A stretch of DNA of 64,000 nt, taken from positions 310,001 through 374,000 of the forward strand of contig OZ037893.1 in the NCBI GenBank assembly GCA_964035575.1, in the 5' to 3' direction. Source of the DNA: Rhynchopus sp. YZ270_cl-10. Taxonomy: Eukaryota > Euglenozoa > Diplonemea > Diplonemida > Diplonemidae. Made by a program: the position numbers and the translations under genes. Positions 10,537 through 22,019 of the stretch are shown here, piece by piece; positions within the stretch are counted from its first letter, which is position 1, and each line of letters starts with the position of its first letter. A model generated the notes under the pieces. It saw only the letters and a program-made list of their open reading frames with translations, made no database searches and was not told the DNA's origin.

Positions 10537-11409
10537 TCACGCCTGAACAGAGTTTTGTTGATCCATCTCGACCTGACATTCCGGCGTTCCACCTTCCCCA
10601 ATACCCTCCCCTCCCCCTTCCTCCTCCTCCCCGTTGGCAGTCTCCTCGGGGAGAACCTCGACAGTGTAGTGTCCTTCCATGGTGACTGCTGCGGTTTTGC
10701 CTTCACTTTCGAGACATACTGTTACCTTGAGGGCGACCCCTATGGTACGTGGTGCGTCGCTTGCGTCTCGTGCACCACGGTACCAAATGCCGTTCAGGAG
10801 AGGCTTCAGGGCGGCAGAGGAGGACTTGTTGTTTTTACCTAAGGTAATGCGGAGGCCGTGTTCCCCGTTGTCTGCGTGGATTGGTTGTATTGTGGCAACT
10901 TTGTCTTTGCCGTTCATGACTACCCCAGCCTTTAGTTTGTAGGGTACAGGGAGTTCGACAAAGAGTTCGTCATGTTCACCTGCTTGCTCTGCGAAGATCT
11001 GCGTGCGTTGTGTGATAGCACAGCCGTCGAGGCTAGAGGTGCTGAGACGGCGGCTGCCACGGCGGGAGGGGGGGTGTTGGTCTACGATGCCTGCGGCAGA
11101 AGGCCGCCTGCTGTCGATAGCAGAGGCGCGGCGTGTGGAGACAGAAGGACGGCGTGAGACGGAAGCAGACGCACGGCGCCCAGACACGCTTGGAGACCGA
11201 GAGTTGCGCCGTTTAGGGCGGAATGGGTCGTCCTCAGGCGTCGCGTCGTCGCAAGGTACAAGAAGGCCTGCGCCAAAGGGAGTCCCGTCCTGCGGGGTAA
11301 AGGTCGGCGGCGTCTGCTGGTCGCGTGTCAAGCTCTGTGTGCGTGGTCGTACCGTGGCCGCCCGTTCGCGTACAACATGAGACCGACAGAAGGCACACAA
11401 TATCTCCAT
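10537..11409 (-). CDS. Arg/Ser-rich protein of unknown function
   Basis: About 290 aa from the ATG at 11409; an earlier in-frame ATG at 11538 is less likely because the terminal exon of the upstream gene ends at 11535. The N-terminus has CAFC, half a zinc-ribbon-like knuckle. The middle (about residues 60-135) is a chain of RRxS motifs such as RRPSVSTRRASA and SRRPSAAG, which match basophilic AGC-kinase phosphorylation sites. The C-terminal 140 residues look like a compact beta-rich domain (FVELPVPYKLKAGVVMNG...), ending in a Glu/Gly-rich tail. I recognise no family. It lies between the axonemal-type neighbours and the giant coiled-coil gene, which hints at nothing firm. Confidence 0.7.
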   Translation of the reverse strand: MEILCAFCRSHVVRERAATVRPRTQSLTRDQQTPPTFTPQDGTPFGAGLLVPCDDATPEDDPFRPKRRNSRSPSVSGRRASASVSRRPSVSTRRASAIDSRRPSAAGIVDQHPPSRRGSRRLSTSSLDGCAITQRTQIFAEQAGEHDELFVELPVPYKLKAGVVMNGKDKVATIQPIHADNGEHGLRITLGKNNKSSSAALKPLLNGIWYRGARDASDAPRTIGVALKVTVCLESEGKTAAVTMEGHYTVEVLPEETANGEEEEGGGEGIGEGGTPECQVEMDQQNSVQA

Positions 11410-11534
11410 CCCCGCAGCCTTCCCATTCCAAGAAAGGTGTGCGTTCTCAGTGAGGTTGACTCCGACACCGCTGGTGGTGGTGATGCGGCTGTGGTTTAGA
11501 AGGTGGTGTTGTAAGGTGGTGTCGTGAGGTGAAA

Positions 11535-14500
11535 TCATAAGGGAGGGATGGGGGGTGAGGCATACGTCAGATCACCGCTTTTCGTCTCATCGCTGTTCAG
11601 CTCCAATGACTGCGGGATGGCTACGAGCTGTGAAAAGAAAATCATTCATATTTTACAACCAAAAAAAAAAAAAACTAAAAATCATACTTGAACACGCGTT
11701 TTCGTTGGCGCCACCCTCGCTCCACCGCGGATGTTCATCACGACTGTGTACTTTGAGGCATGCCCAGTAGCGGGCATCTCTCTGTGGCAACTATACACAA
11801 CGTTCTGCACCAGCGCACGCACCACCTCGAGAGGGCAGGCTAGGAGCTCTATGTAAAGCTTTATCCCGCGCGACTCGTAGCTGACCTCACTGCGGGCGAC
11901 GATGGCACCGTTGGCTTCGTACTCGACACAGGCGTCACCTGGGATCATTGTGTAGAGCGCATGTTCCCCGATGCTCACGTGGTGCTCCGACAGCGAGAGA
12001 CGCTCCGGGCCGACAATGAGAACATCAAAGTAAGAGTACGGCGCATGGAACACAGGGGTGTCCGGGTCCGACACGTCGCAGTCTTTGAACACGAAGGTGC
12101 GGTCCTGCCGCATCACGTTGCTGACCAGAGAGTACGCGGGTGTCACCTCTGTCTGGTCGTCCACTGCGACGACCTCCACCACCACCTCCACCTCGCCACT
12201 GCCCAACCCAGAGGTCGGCCACGATATGCCCCCCTTCGCTTCCTTATCGCCTATGTCACCTAGCTCGAGTTTTAGGTACACTTTGCGTGGTTCGGTGTTA
12301 GGGTCGTTGCTCCTGTTGCTGTATTTAAAGGCACGGAACAAGGCGTTCAGGTGTTTGACCGTGGCCTGCGAATCACGTGGAAATGCCACAACGACCTCGG
12401 CCGATTCGGGATGTTCGCTGAGAATGCCAAGGATGTGTCCTTTGCTTCCCAGGGCACGTCCCATGATCATCCCCTTCTCGATTGCAAAGATCTGTGGATT
12501 GGAGAAGTCAATAACGTCTTCGTCCTTGCAGAACCCAGAGTGCACGCGAACCGACATACTCCCCCCTGCGAGCGGAACAGAAGGCGGCAGGCCGGACATA
12601 ATCTTTACATTGAGCGGGACCGGAGGCCCTGCCTCTGTATACGTTATCTGCCGGGTAAACGATGGCGCCCACAGAACTGGCGCGAGAATGTCTATATCCA
12701 GCTTTGCCTTGCTGTCGCACACACCGTCCCCTGCGTTGAACCGTGCCAAGACACACCGGATACCAACCTTGACTGGGTACGTAACGTTGCTATAGGTGAA
12801 TGCCTGGAGCACTGCGGTGCAGTGTGCGAGGGAGGTGAGGGTGTCGAAGGTGACACCAACAGTGGGGCCACGCCCTAAGGATTTGTCTTTGGAGTAGACG
12901 GTGCCGGCCAGCTCGGAGCCGATGTAGAGCTTCTTCGCGAAGTGGGTGACCTCAGTGTTGAGCTCCTTCTTCCACGGCTGCGATTCATGCTCATCAGGCG
13001 GCGCGGACACCTCCCGCCCCACAATGATGATCTCCTGGTTCATATCCCCCGCCACCAGCTCCACCTCCATAAATGCCCCTGGGCACGCAAACTCCGTGTC
13101 CACATCCTCAAGACGCGCGCCAGGGAAGAGTTGCAACCCATTCTTCGACGACTCCGTGCTTTGGCGGTACGTGATCCTTTTATGCTCAAGCACAATCTCG
13201 GTTGGGTCGTTCACCGGAACAATACTAACATCGACGTACGTACAGCTGGAGGCTCCGGTCCAATCGGACACAAAGATTTTGACTGCCTTTTCGAGCTCTC
13301 TTGCGTCTTCTGAGACGTTCGAGTATGCTACACACCCGAGAATCGATTTGAGAAGCTTGGGCACCACCCTCGGCTGTTCTGAAGAATGCGAATGCGCGCC
13401 GTCACGCCGCACCTCTAGCTCCCCGTCGCCGCTGATGCTTGCTTCCCACCCGACGTTGGGCTGCCCGAGGTAGATCTGCAGGGGCTCACCACGAGCAGGC
13501 TGTTTAAACTGCCCAACCACTTTCGCCTCTTCGTTGAGCGTTTTCGGCTTGATTTTGATGGTCCGAATTTCTTGCTGCTCCTCCGGCGTGCAGGCACGCA
13601 GCTGCTCGCACCGCTCCGACGTCTTTCCAGGCGCTGCCGTGATGAAGAACTCTCCACTGCTCGGCTCCTGCAATGTCAAATGATCTTCTTCATTCCCACC
13701 ATCCACCACTGCAATGGTGATACACCCGGAATCAAAGAAATTGATGACTTCCTCTTCCCTCCTTTCCGTCCCACTACCACAGTCGAAGATTCCTACACGC
13801 CTCCACCCTTGGTTCTCTGTATACGAAAACGATCCCGACGACGGCGTCACCTCTGCACACGGTGGCAACACACGCACACCCACCGACGCACGAAGGGTCT
13901 GCTCCTTTGCCTGGGTATCAACCACAACCATTTCCATGGTGATCGAACGTTGTCCCAACTTCGGACGAATTGATGCAGAAAAGCAAATCGATCTCAGAAG
14001 TGCCTGGCAGAACTCGATACTCGCGTACGGCTCAGCCTGGTTAAACTCTACCCTCAACGAGGCCTGCTGATGCTGCGTCCCCGTGAACGACGTTACCGAC
14101 GCAAGCACCTCCTCCTGATATACCAACGTTTTGTCCTGCCCCAGCTGTATCCCCTCCGTCTCCAACACCCCCAACGTATCCCCGGCACTACACGAATTGA
14201 TGCAAACCTTCAAATGCCCACTCAAAAACTTTGTCACATTATGCTGATTCTGCAACACCGCCCACGGACAGAGCACTGTCTTAAACCCATTTACATCGTC
14301 ATGATCTTGTACACGGTTGCGGTTGGTGTGGCGATATACTTTAAACGGTGCCTTCGGTCGGGTAGAATCCCCTCCCATCCCTGGAGACCCTCTGTCCCCA
14401 TTGAGCAGCCAGAAGGTCCCGTCTTCTCCGAAGAGAATGTTTACCTCTACGGTTAGCAATGAGTTCCCCTGGGGGCGGTTGGTGTCGCGGTGGGGAGACT

Positions 14501-17500
14501 CAAAGAGTTGGATTTCAATGACGCGCTTTGGTCTATGCGGAAGAGGGGCAGTATTGTGATACGTAAGGGTCTGTAGGAGCCGCCGCACCCTCGCCTCCGG
14601 CCACACCCCTTTCGGAAGCAAGACATCAAATCCGGTTTCACGAATCGCGCTTTTCTTTGCACCGCGTACCCTCTTTTTGACATCATCCAATCTCTTCACT
14701 CTTAGGTCCTGCCCCTCAAACTTTGATGTCCCAGATTTGACAAGCCCGGACAATGTAAAGCAGTCCTCCGATTTTACCCCGTCGATGTATTTAACGTGAA
14801 TGGTTCCTCCAGTGTAGGAGCGTTGTTGTGCTTCTGGCAAATGAATGTTTGGAAAGTGAACAGTAGGGAGCAGCTGCATCGGTTTGCGGTCTCCTGAAAG
14901 GAGATAGCCTAGGTTTGCTGCAGACGCATCTACAGAAAAGAGAGGCTCCACGAGACTGACGTCCACATCACGGTGGAGGTCGTAGGATAATAGGCTGTGC
15001 CCCGCATCTTCGTCTGTACTGATGTAGGCAACGTGGACATAGATCCGTACTGTCACAGAGGTTTTATTGTCCGGAGCGTCTTGGATGAAGAACGTTAAAA
15101 AGCGCAGAACGTTTTGAATGTCCTTCGGATCAATCCCTTCGCTCGGGTCGGTGTTGGAGAAGTCCACCCGAATCGACCCAGGGTTTGCGAAATACCCCAA
15201 CTCCTCCTGCGATGTTTCCGGCCGTCCCCTCGCAGCGTATAATCTCGCCGGGGTGGTATCGTATTTAAAGAAGAACCCTCCTTCCTCTCGAAGAATGGAT
15301 GGTTCTTCCTTTTCGTCGGTGTTTCCGCCGATGTCGTCTTCAGTGTCGCTTTCTTTTTCTCCTTCTTTGTCATCCGCTTCTTCCTCTGTAGATGCAATCC
15401 GAGCGTCTGCGGATACGCTAGAAAGTTCGATGTTAACGTCGCATTCATCGATTGAGCTGATATGAACGAAGGCGGAGTGAATAGGGAGATGTCCGACCGG
15501 GGTTTGGAGTCGTGGGGCTACCTCGATGCGGGGGCAGAGAGGTGACGCGGAGATGTTGGTGTCACCTAGAACCCATTCGGGGGAGAGTCCGGCGCGAAGG
15601 TCGAGGGGGCGGTGGATGTATTCGAGGGAACGGACCTCGAGACGGAGGAGTGTGCACCATGCTTCGTCGACTTCGCGTTCAAAGGTGGTGCGGGCGGCTT
15701 CGTTACCTTGCATGAAGATTTGTCGTGCGCGTTCGTGTTCCTGTTGTCTTCTGCGACGTTCTTCTGTGAGGCGATATTGGATAAGTTTGTTGACCTCGAA
15801 TTGGTCTTCGCGTCGTGCTTCTAATAGGGCAAAGCGCTCCTTCTCCTCTTCCTTGGAGGATGTGTTGCGGAAGCGGACCTCCTCGCGCTCGACGGCGTAG
15901 CGTTCGTTGGCCTGCTTTTCTGCGTGGCGTCGCCGTTCTTCGTCTTCCTTCCTGACCTTCTCCATTTCGTGGTGTCGTATCAACTTCATAGAGTGCTCTG
16001 CCTTTTCGTGGATCTCTCGCAGTGCAAGCTGTTCCTTTGATTGCTCCTCTGTGCGAAGCTGCCGTTCCGACATAAACATTTCAAGCCAAACCGCTTCTCT
16101 CGCGCGTTCGGCACGTTCGAGTTGTTCTTGGTGTTTGACAATCGCCTTTTTGCCTTCAATAAAGGAGCAACCCAGCATCCGGAAATAGCTCAAAGCATAG
16201 GATATGACCCGGCGTCGCATAATGTCTTCGAAACGCCAGATTTCGTCCTTCATGATTAACAGTCTGTCCACAACATCCCATGTGTTATAAGCAAAGGCAC
16301 GCTCCTCCGCATGGCGTGCTAATAAAAGACGAAGCTGTGCCTCTTCTCTTGCCTGTCGAAGCTGCCGGCGTTTTTCCTTCCGTTGCACTCTGTCTGAGAT
16401 GATTTCTTGTTGTCTGATTTGCTCCCCTCTGGCTTTTGTTACGTGAAGAAACCGTTTTCGTTCGTTTTTCTCCTCTTGTAGAAGGGCGGACCGATGTTCC
16501 TTCTCGACTGCAACGTTCAACGCCACTACGTCACGTATATACCGAATCTGCGCAAACCGGGCACTATTCGAATTGTACTGCGCACTCCGCGAGTTCACCA
16601 ATGCTTCTGACAGCTGTCTCGACGCATTCACTATTGCGACCCCTTCTGCCGTTGTTATCGAAAGCGGTGCCCGCGCACCTCGTTCACGTTTACCTCCTTT
16701 AACTAACGACACCGTCGCCTCCTCCTCTTGATACGAAGGTACGGTAAGTGCTGTAGAGGTTACAGCAAGGCTACGTGGTGACTCCTCTCTAGCCCCATCC
16801 TCTTCTCCAACCAAACACCGTATCAGCTGTTTAAATGAGCCGTCAGAATGCGCTACCAGCATATTATGAGTGTCAATTCCAGTGATGTAGATGTCGGGAG
16901 TAGGGGGGGATGTGGGAGAATCGACGGCAGCATAGCCTCTGTTTCGTGTCCAAGCTCGGTCCGCAGTTTCTGCTAAATCCTCCTGTAACGGTGTGACCCT
17001 CCCATCACGCTCCTGAACCAACCATACCCAATGACTTTCTTTGTCCAAAAACGCCGGCTCGTTTTGGGATGTCAAAAACGAATGCTTCGAGCACGGTACC
17101 CCCGCTGTGCTCATCGCATTTCGCACCAGCTGATTGGAACGACGGTACATCACGTATTTGTTTGGCACGAACCCCCATTTTAGGTTGTTTCTTGACATAT
17201 CCTTTGGGTTGCGGGTAAAGGCTATGACTGGGGATTTGACTCCTTTGCACGGTGCTTTCTTCTTGGCTTTGTAAGGAGGTGGGGTGGATGCGGTGAAGGC
17301 ATTGCTCGTAGAAGGCGCCGTGTCAGCGAGGGAGAGGGGGTTCCGCGATCCCCCTGCAGCAGAGCGTGAGCGTGCTGCTGCGGCACGGCCGTTGTGCGTT
17401 CCAGGGCCTCCACAAGAAATAAAGTTGTTCCGTTCCAACGCCGTAGTCACCGGAATTTCACATCGTGTCACTCCGTCCTTACTAATAATCGCAGGGAGAA

Positions 17501-17510
17501 GGGTGGCCAT
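11535..17510 (-). CDS. Giant coiled-coil (TPH-like) plus cadherin-like repeat protein, one terminal intron
   Basis: Predicted 1971 aa. An N-terminal 300 residues of mixed sequence lead into a long charged coiled coil (about 320-680) of the trichohyalin/plectin-homology type, with WLEMFMSERQLRTEEQ and EEERRRRQQEHERARQ-like runs. An acidic linker follows (about 720-760). The rest is repeated beta modules of the kind seen in cadherin-like proteins: each has L..FTYSN....P followed by a strand and often a NDPTE or DDQTE turn. I see no signal peptide or membrane segment. The long frame stops at TRVQV, but a 60-nt intron (11628-11687, GTATGA...TTTTCACAG) extends the last strand to TRVQLVAIPQSLEL and 30 further residues. 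The start at 17510 follows a long CT tract. Cytoskeletal or flagellar scaffold is inferred. Confidence 0.85.
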
Positions 17511-17918
17511 GGAGTAACTATTGTTATGAAGAAAAAAAAGCAAAGAAACGAGAGAGAGAAAAGACGGGGTTTATAAGATGACCCTAAGTCTCGTGCTTAG
17601 TCACCTAGTGGGGATAAAAAGCCTGAAATAAGAAGAAGAAATGAATTTTTGGCTTTTTTGGTCCAATTTTGTTGAGGTTACTCACATTTCATTGAGGAGC
17701 AGAGGGTTGGGGTTAAAAGGGGTATGTGTTGGGTCTGTGAGGTATATGGAGGGATTTGAATGGGTTTTTTGAAGTGTGAAACTGTACGAAAAAAAAAAGG
17801 TGGTGTGGTGTGGCCCGCCCCTCGATTTAACCCACTTTTGGGCCATTCTTGGGCCATTCTTGAGCCGTGTTTTTTTAGGTGTATTTTTTAATTTTTTTGC
17901 CCTTTACACACACGGCGG

Positions 17919-18083
17919 GGCTGTGTCACATGTGACACTGTCACGGAGACAGTGTCACATGTGACAGTGTCACACATTTTGTGACACTGTCACGGAGACA
18001 GTGTCACAAAATGTGTGACACTGTCACGGAGACAGTGTCACACGACTTGTGACAGTGTCACATACCTGTGTGACACTGTCACA
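17919..18083. repeat. Array of perfect short hairpins (TGTGACACTGTC)
   Basis: The unit TGTGACACTGTC-ACGGA-GACAGTGTCACA is a perfect 12-bp inverted repeat with a 5-nt loop. It is present three times, with further half-units between. Because every half-unit pairs with every other, the block can fold in several nested ways. It is followed at once by a 7-mer tandem array. Confidence 0.95.
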
Positions 18084-18099
18084 ACCTTAAGGAATACCC

Positions 18100-18234
18100 A
18101 CTGGGCACTGGGCACTGGGTACTGGGTACTGTGTACTGGGTACTGGGTACTGGGTACTGGGTACTGGGTACTGGGTACTGGGTACTGGGTACTGGGTACT
18201 GGGTACTGGGTACTGGGTACTGGGTACTGGGTAT
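18100..18234 (+). repeat. 7-mer tandem array (TACTGGG)n
   Basis: About 18 units of TACTGGG with a few variants (CACTGGG, TACTGTG) at the left end. It is internal and flanked by unique DNA, so it is not a telomere. Confidence 0.95.
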
Positions 18235-18663
18235 GGACCCCTTTGTGGAATATTAGTGAACTGAACAACTGAGGACTGAAAGGAAATAAAGCAACAATAC
18301 TCTGTCATTGCATCGTATCTAATGAAACAACAGTTTGCATGGGGTGGCGACAGGGGGGGTGTGGAAAAAAATATTCACAAAAAATATTTTCAAATTCTGT
18401 CGATCACAAAAATTCACAAAAAATCACAAAAAATCACAAAAGTGTACCGTTTTGGGCTGCTGCAATTGTGCTGTAATTGTGGTGTAATTCTGCCCAGTGA
18501 TGCTCAGTTGTGCTCAGTTGTACGTAAGTGTGTGTAAGTTTCGCTTTAAATTGAACTTTTTCGGCGTGGCTGCATAACCGATTCCCTACCGTGTTTCTAC
18601 CAGTTGTCATTCCGTTTTGGGGCATTCATGTGTTGTAAATTTTTTTTTTGGTTTTCGTTGGTG

Positions 18664-19260
18664 AAGCTTTTAAACGCCGGCATTTGCATTTCCGGAATCC
18701 GTCCGGACAGTGGTGGGGTCAATTTGCCGAAATGGACAAGTTCTCGTTTTTGGTCAATTTCCGCAGTATACACAGTATACACAGTATACACAGTATACAC
18801 AGTATACACAGTATACACAGTATACACAGTATACACAGTATACACAGTATACACAGTATACACAGTATACACAGTATACACAGTATACACAGTATACACA
18901 GTATACACAGTATACACAGTATACACAGTATACACAGTATACACAGTATACACAGTATACACAGTATACACAGTATACACAGTATACACAGTATACACAG
19001 TATACACAGGGGATTGGGAGTACAGTACAGTACAGTACAGTACAGTACAGTACAGTACAGTACAGTACAGTACAGTACAGTACAGTACAGTACAGTACAG
19101 TACAGTACAGTACAGTACAGTACAGTACAGTACAGTACAGTACAGTACAGTACAGTACAGTACAGTACAGTACAGTACAGTACAGTACAGTACAGTACAG
19201 TACAGTACAGTACAGTACAGTACAGTACAGTACAGTACAGTACAGATTTTAGCCACCGTG
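18664..19260 (+). repeat. Dispersed satellite-bearing element, plus orientation
   Basis: A unique head (about 18664-18763, including GGCATTTGCATTTCCGGAAT and GGGGTCAATTTGCCGAAATG) runs into about 27 copies of CAGTATACA (18764-19009). A short bridge, GGGGATTGGGAG, follows, then exactly 45 copies of TACAG (19021-19245). The same head, arrays and bridge occur inverted at 26515-26862. Both units are rich in self-complementary GTAC or GTATAC. Confidence 0.95.
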
Positions 19261-20285
19261 TTGTGAATTATTCCTAACCGAAAGGTTCGGACCACCCCAA
19301 ATTTCCCCTCCAGTCACTATGCAGAGGTGCCTCCGGGTCAGACCTAGCGTGAAAACCACCCCAAAAAAAACACCGGGTAACAAATTAAAAAAGGGACCCC
19401 CCCTCGATTTAACCCACTTTTGGGCCATTCTTGGGCCATTCTTGAGACACGCAAAACCAGAAATCGGGCCACACCATGGTGGACAAAAAAAAGTTTATAA
19501 GATGAACCTAAGCCTCTGCTAAGTCACCTTAAAAGTTGACTTGAAATACAAAAGCCCTCTCGTGAACAGTGTACCTTGGTACATACCGGCTGTACCGTGG
19601 GGCACCCAACCATGCAGGCAAACAAGCAGTGTGCAGTTACACCCCTGCGAGCGAACCAATACCCCATGATGCTTGAGAAGAGATGTTGTGTGTTTTTCGA
19701 TAAATGGAGGAAGAGAAAGTAGTGTAGAAGTCGGCCATTTTTTTTTCTTCCTATTTTACGATTTGTACTTAGCTATCCCCTCCCTCCCCTCCCCCCCCTA
19801 ATGTTGTGTTACGCCACAACGAAAAATATATCGATAACATATTCTTTTGTGCGGTAAGAACACTCCCCTTTTTTTTATATTGTTGGAATCGATCACAACA
19901 AGAAACCATCCCCACACATGGGGGGGGGGTGTGCTTCAACTTTCTTCAAAAATGCCAACTTCAAAAAAAAAAAAATCGGCTAGAATACTTACAGTGCGTT
20001 TTGCTGTAGGGTTTTTTCTGTTTTTCTGTTTTTTTTTCCCCCCCTCTTTCCCATTCTCTTTCTGCTATGATTTACGCACCAAACAAGAGAGTACCCCTCA
20101 GGAAAGACACAAAAAAAAGCCCCCCCCCCCTCAAAAAAATAGTAACTCTGATAGGTAAGTAAAAAGGAGGAAAAAAGGTTTTTTTCGTTGATTGCACAAT
20201 TACCCTGGAGGGGTGATTGGCGACCGTATCGGAGGAACTATTTCTCCTTTAAGTTACGCTTTGTTAGGTACAAAAAAAAGGCCCC
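19261..20285. other. AT-rich spacer with family C and B repeats
   Basis: A family C hairpin (19490-19530) is followed directly by a family B copy (about 19537-19620: CTCGTGAACAGTGTACC, TACATACCGGCTGTACCG, CACCCAACCATGCAG). The rest is AT-rich with homopolymer runs and no supported gene. Confidence 0.65.
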
Positions 20286-22019
20286 CTATGTCCTGACGTA
20301 CATTCTGTACTTAATGAGATCCCCTGACTCGTTGACGTAGGAAGGTTTGTGCATATTGTCGATATTGAGGCAGAAACCATCGGCGGCAGCAAGCTTCATT
20401 GGTTCATTGTATCGGATAGGGGTACCTTCTGGGGGAGGCTTTTCCCCTTCGGGAAGAATTTTTTGCGCAACAAAATAGGAGCTAGGACGGTGCGAATGGG
20501 TGAGGCGGAGACGGTGCGAATACCCTTCTCCCATTTCCAGACGACGGGTATTGTTGGCATTGGTAATATAAAATTCGTCAAATTCGGTTACAACACCGTC
20601 ACCACCATCTGTCTTTCGAAAAACAAGCCGCATCCCATCGGGTGTCTCACTCCCACACCGTGACGCATAAGCGAGCGAACGTTTTCCTGCATCTACCTTC
20701 CACTCCCTTCCATCAGCAGTGACGATCATGAAGAGTTGGTTTACACGCAATGTCCCCGGCTCTTCACTGCATTTTGGTGGGATATTGACCAACTCCGGAG
20801 GGCGCACCCTCACCGTCATATATGAAGGAATCGGCATCGTATGAAACGTCTTCCAATGTTTGGAACACAGCTTCCACAAATCCTTCATGTCGTCCCTCTC
20901 AAACTGAAGATCTTCTGTGTAAACCCAATGCGATTTGCTCATAAAATACGCAAGCATCGACACATCCTTCGGCCCATTGGTATGCCCAAACAAAGGCTTC
21001 CCTCCGGTTTTCCACGAGCTCCACCCCCTCTCTGATTCATTTTTATCACCATAATGACAAACAGTCCACGGTGCCCACGCATCAAAGAAGCTAAACGTCA
21101 AATCACTATCAAAATCCATTGCAACATGTTTGTTGATTTCAGGATACGTTGCAAGAACATAACCGACAAGCTGTTGGTCGTTTGGGACCGGCATTTTTTG
21201 CGCCACTTCATGCCATTTAAGAAGCCCTCTGAAAAACCATGCTGCGACGTAGGCCCTCGCCGTTAACACCCCTACATTGAGGAACGGCATTCGCCCTCTC
21301 GCAGTAGGGAAAATGTTCGTGTCGTCACAGCCGCCTAGCACAAAGCAGTTTGCCTCAGCAGAGTACACCATGGACTTCCCGTATTTCTTCTCGAGCATCA
21401 CAAACCGTTCCAACACCTCAGCCTTCGTCCCGATATTGCTTATGTCACCCCCATCCAAAAGGCCGACCACCATGTAAGGGTCCTTCTTGATCACTTCATC
21501 CAAATATTCGATGGCAAGCGGGAGTCTCGTCCACACAAAGTTCGCTGGGTTGACGCGATCGTCCTTCCACCCGAGACACCGCAAATTCGTAAACCCCGCG
21601 TTCACAAAGGATCCAATTGTGATGCAGTAGTCCCCATAAGGCTTGTTGAGAAAGACATGAACCTCCATGTCGTCCACAGTCGTTGTGCGGGCAGGAGGTA
21701 CCAGATCGCCCCAGCACCCAGCCAAATCTTTTGCATTGCATTTCGCTGGGTCAACCTCAAGACCGGACACCCATTTTTTTGGGTCGTATTTGTCGTCGGC
21801 AGCTCCCACGGGTGCAGGGGTTGCTGCGGGTGGGGATGTCTCGGGAACAGGTTTGGCGGGGGTTTCTTGCGAGGTAGGTGAATCGGTGTGAGGTGCATGG
21901 TGTGGATAGTATGCATGCGCATTGCGTACAGGGCAGTCACGACTCCACCACATCACAGATAAGGCCACAAGGTTAAGACACATTGCCACCCCCAGCTGTA
22001 CCTTCGATACTGTTACCAT
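20286..22019 (-). CDS. Type II membrane glycosyltransferase, PLOD/procollagen-glucosyltransferase-like
   Basis: A 577-aa single-exon protein. The start at 22019 gives a short cytosolic head and a signal anchor (about residues 8-25, VAMCLNLVALSVMWW), then a Pro-rich stem. The GT domain spans about 70-350. It has VVGLLDGGDISNIG (acidic motif), then MVYSAEANCFVLGGC and PFLNVGVLTARAY. This order and wording match the glycosyltransferase domain of lysyl hydroxylases (FSAE..CWP...LNSG). The C-terminal 170 residues (about 400-577) could be a beta-trefoil or other lectin-like unit. Golgi or ER lumen is expected from the topology. Acceptor and sugar are unknown. Confidence 0.8.
   Translation of the reverse strand: MVTVSKVQLGVAMCLNLVALSVMWWSRDCPVRNAHAYYPHHAPHTDSPTSQETPAKPVPETSPPAATPAPVGAADDKYDPKKWVSGLEVDPAKCNAKDLAGCWGDLVPPARTTTVDDMEVHVFLNKPYGDYCITIGSFVNAGFTNLRCLGWKDDRVNPANFVWTRLPLAIEYLDEVIKKDPYMVVGLLDGGDISNIGTKAEVLERFVMLEKKYGKSMVYSAEANCFVLGGCDDTNIFPTARGRMPFLNVGVLTARAYVAAWFFRGLLKWHEVAQKMPVPNDQQLVGYVLATYPEINKHVAMDFDSDLTFSFFDAWAPWTVCHYGDKNESERGWSSWKTGGKPLFGHTNGPKDVSMLAYFMSKSHWVYTEDLQFERDDMKDLWKLCSKHWKTFHTMPIPSYMTVRVRPPELVNIPPKCSEEPGTLRVNQLFMIVTADGREWKVDAGKRSLAYASRCGSETPDGMRLVFRKTDGGDGVVTEFDEFYITNANNTRRLEMGEGYSHRLRLTHSHRPSSYFVAQKILPEGEKPPPEGTPIRYNEPMKLAAADGFCLNIDNMHKPSYVNESGDLIKYRMYVRT

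Larger units (their letters stand above)
17511..18663. other. Spacer with hairpin arrays and a 7-mer satellite
   Basis: No gene. The spacer holds a family C hairpin (17567-17607), the inverted-repeat array and 7-mer satellite listed below, CACAAAAA-type repeats at 18370-18445, and plain AT-rich DNA. The block GGACCCCCCCTCGATTTAACCCACTTTTGGGCCATTC (in two near-copies, at 17815 and 19395) shows another duplicated segment of about 50 bp. Confidence 0.7.

Noticed and set aside
18100-18234. Possible telomere repeat
   Set aside because: The 7-mer is internal, with unique DNA on both sides, and is not a known telomere unit.
18764-19245. Possible CRISPR array
   Set aside because: Units are head-to-tail without spacers and the genome is eukaryotic.
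18604-19295. Frames of 180-232 codons over the satellites
   Set aside because: The 9-mer and 5-mer arrays lack stops in several frames; the peptides are pure repeats.
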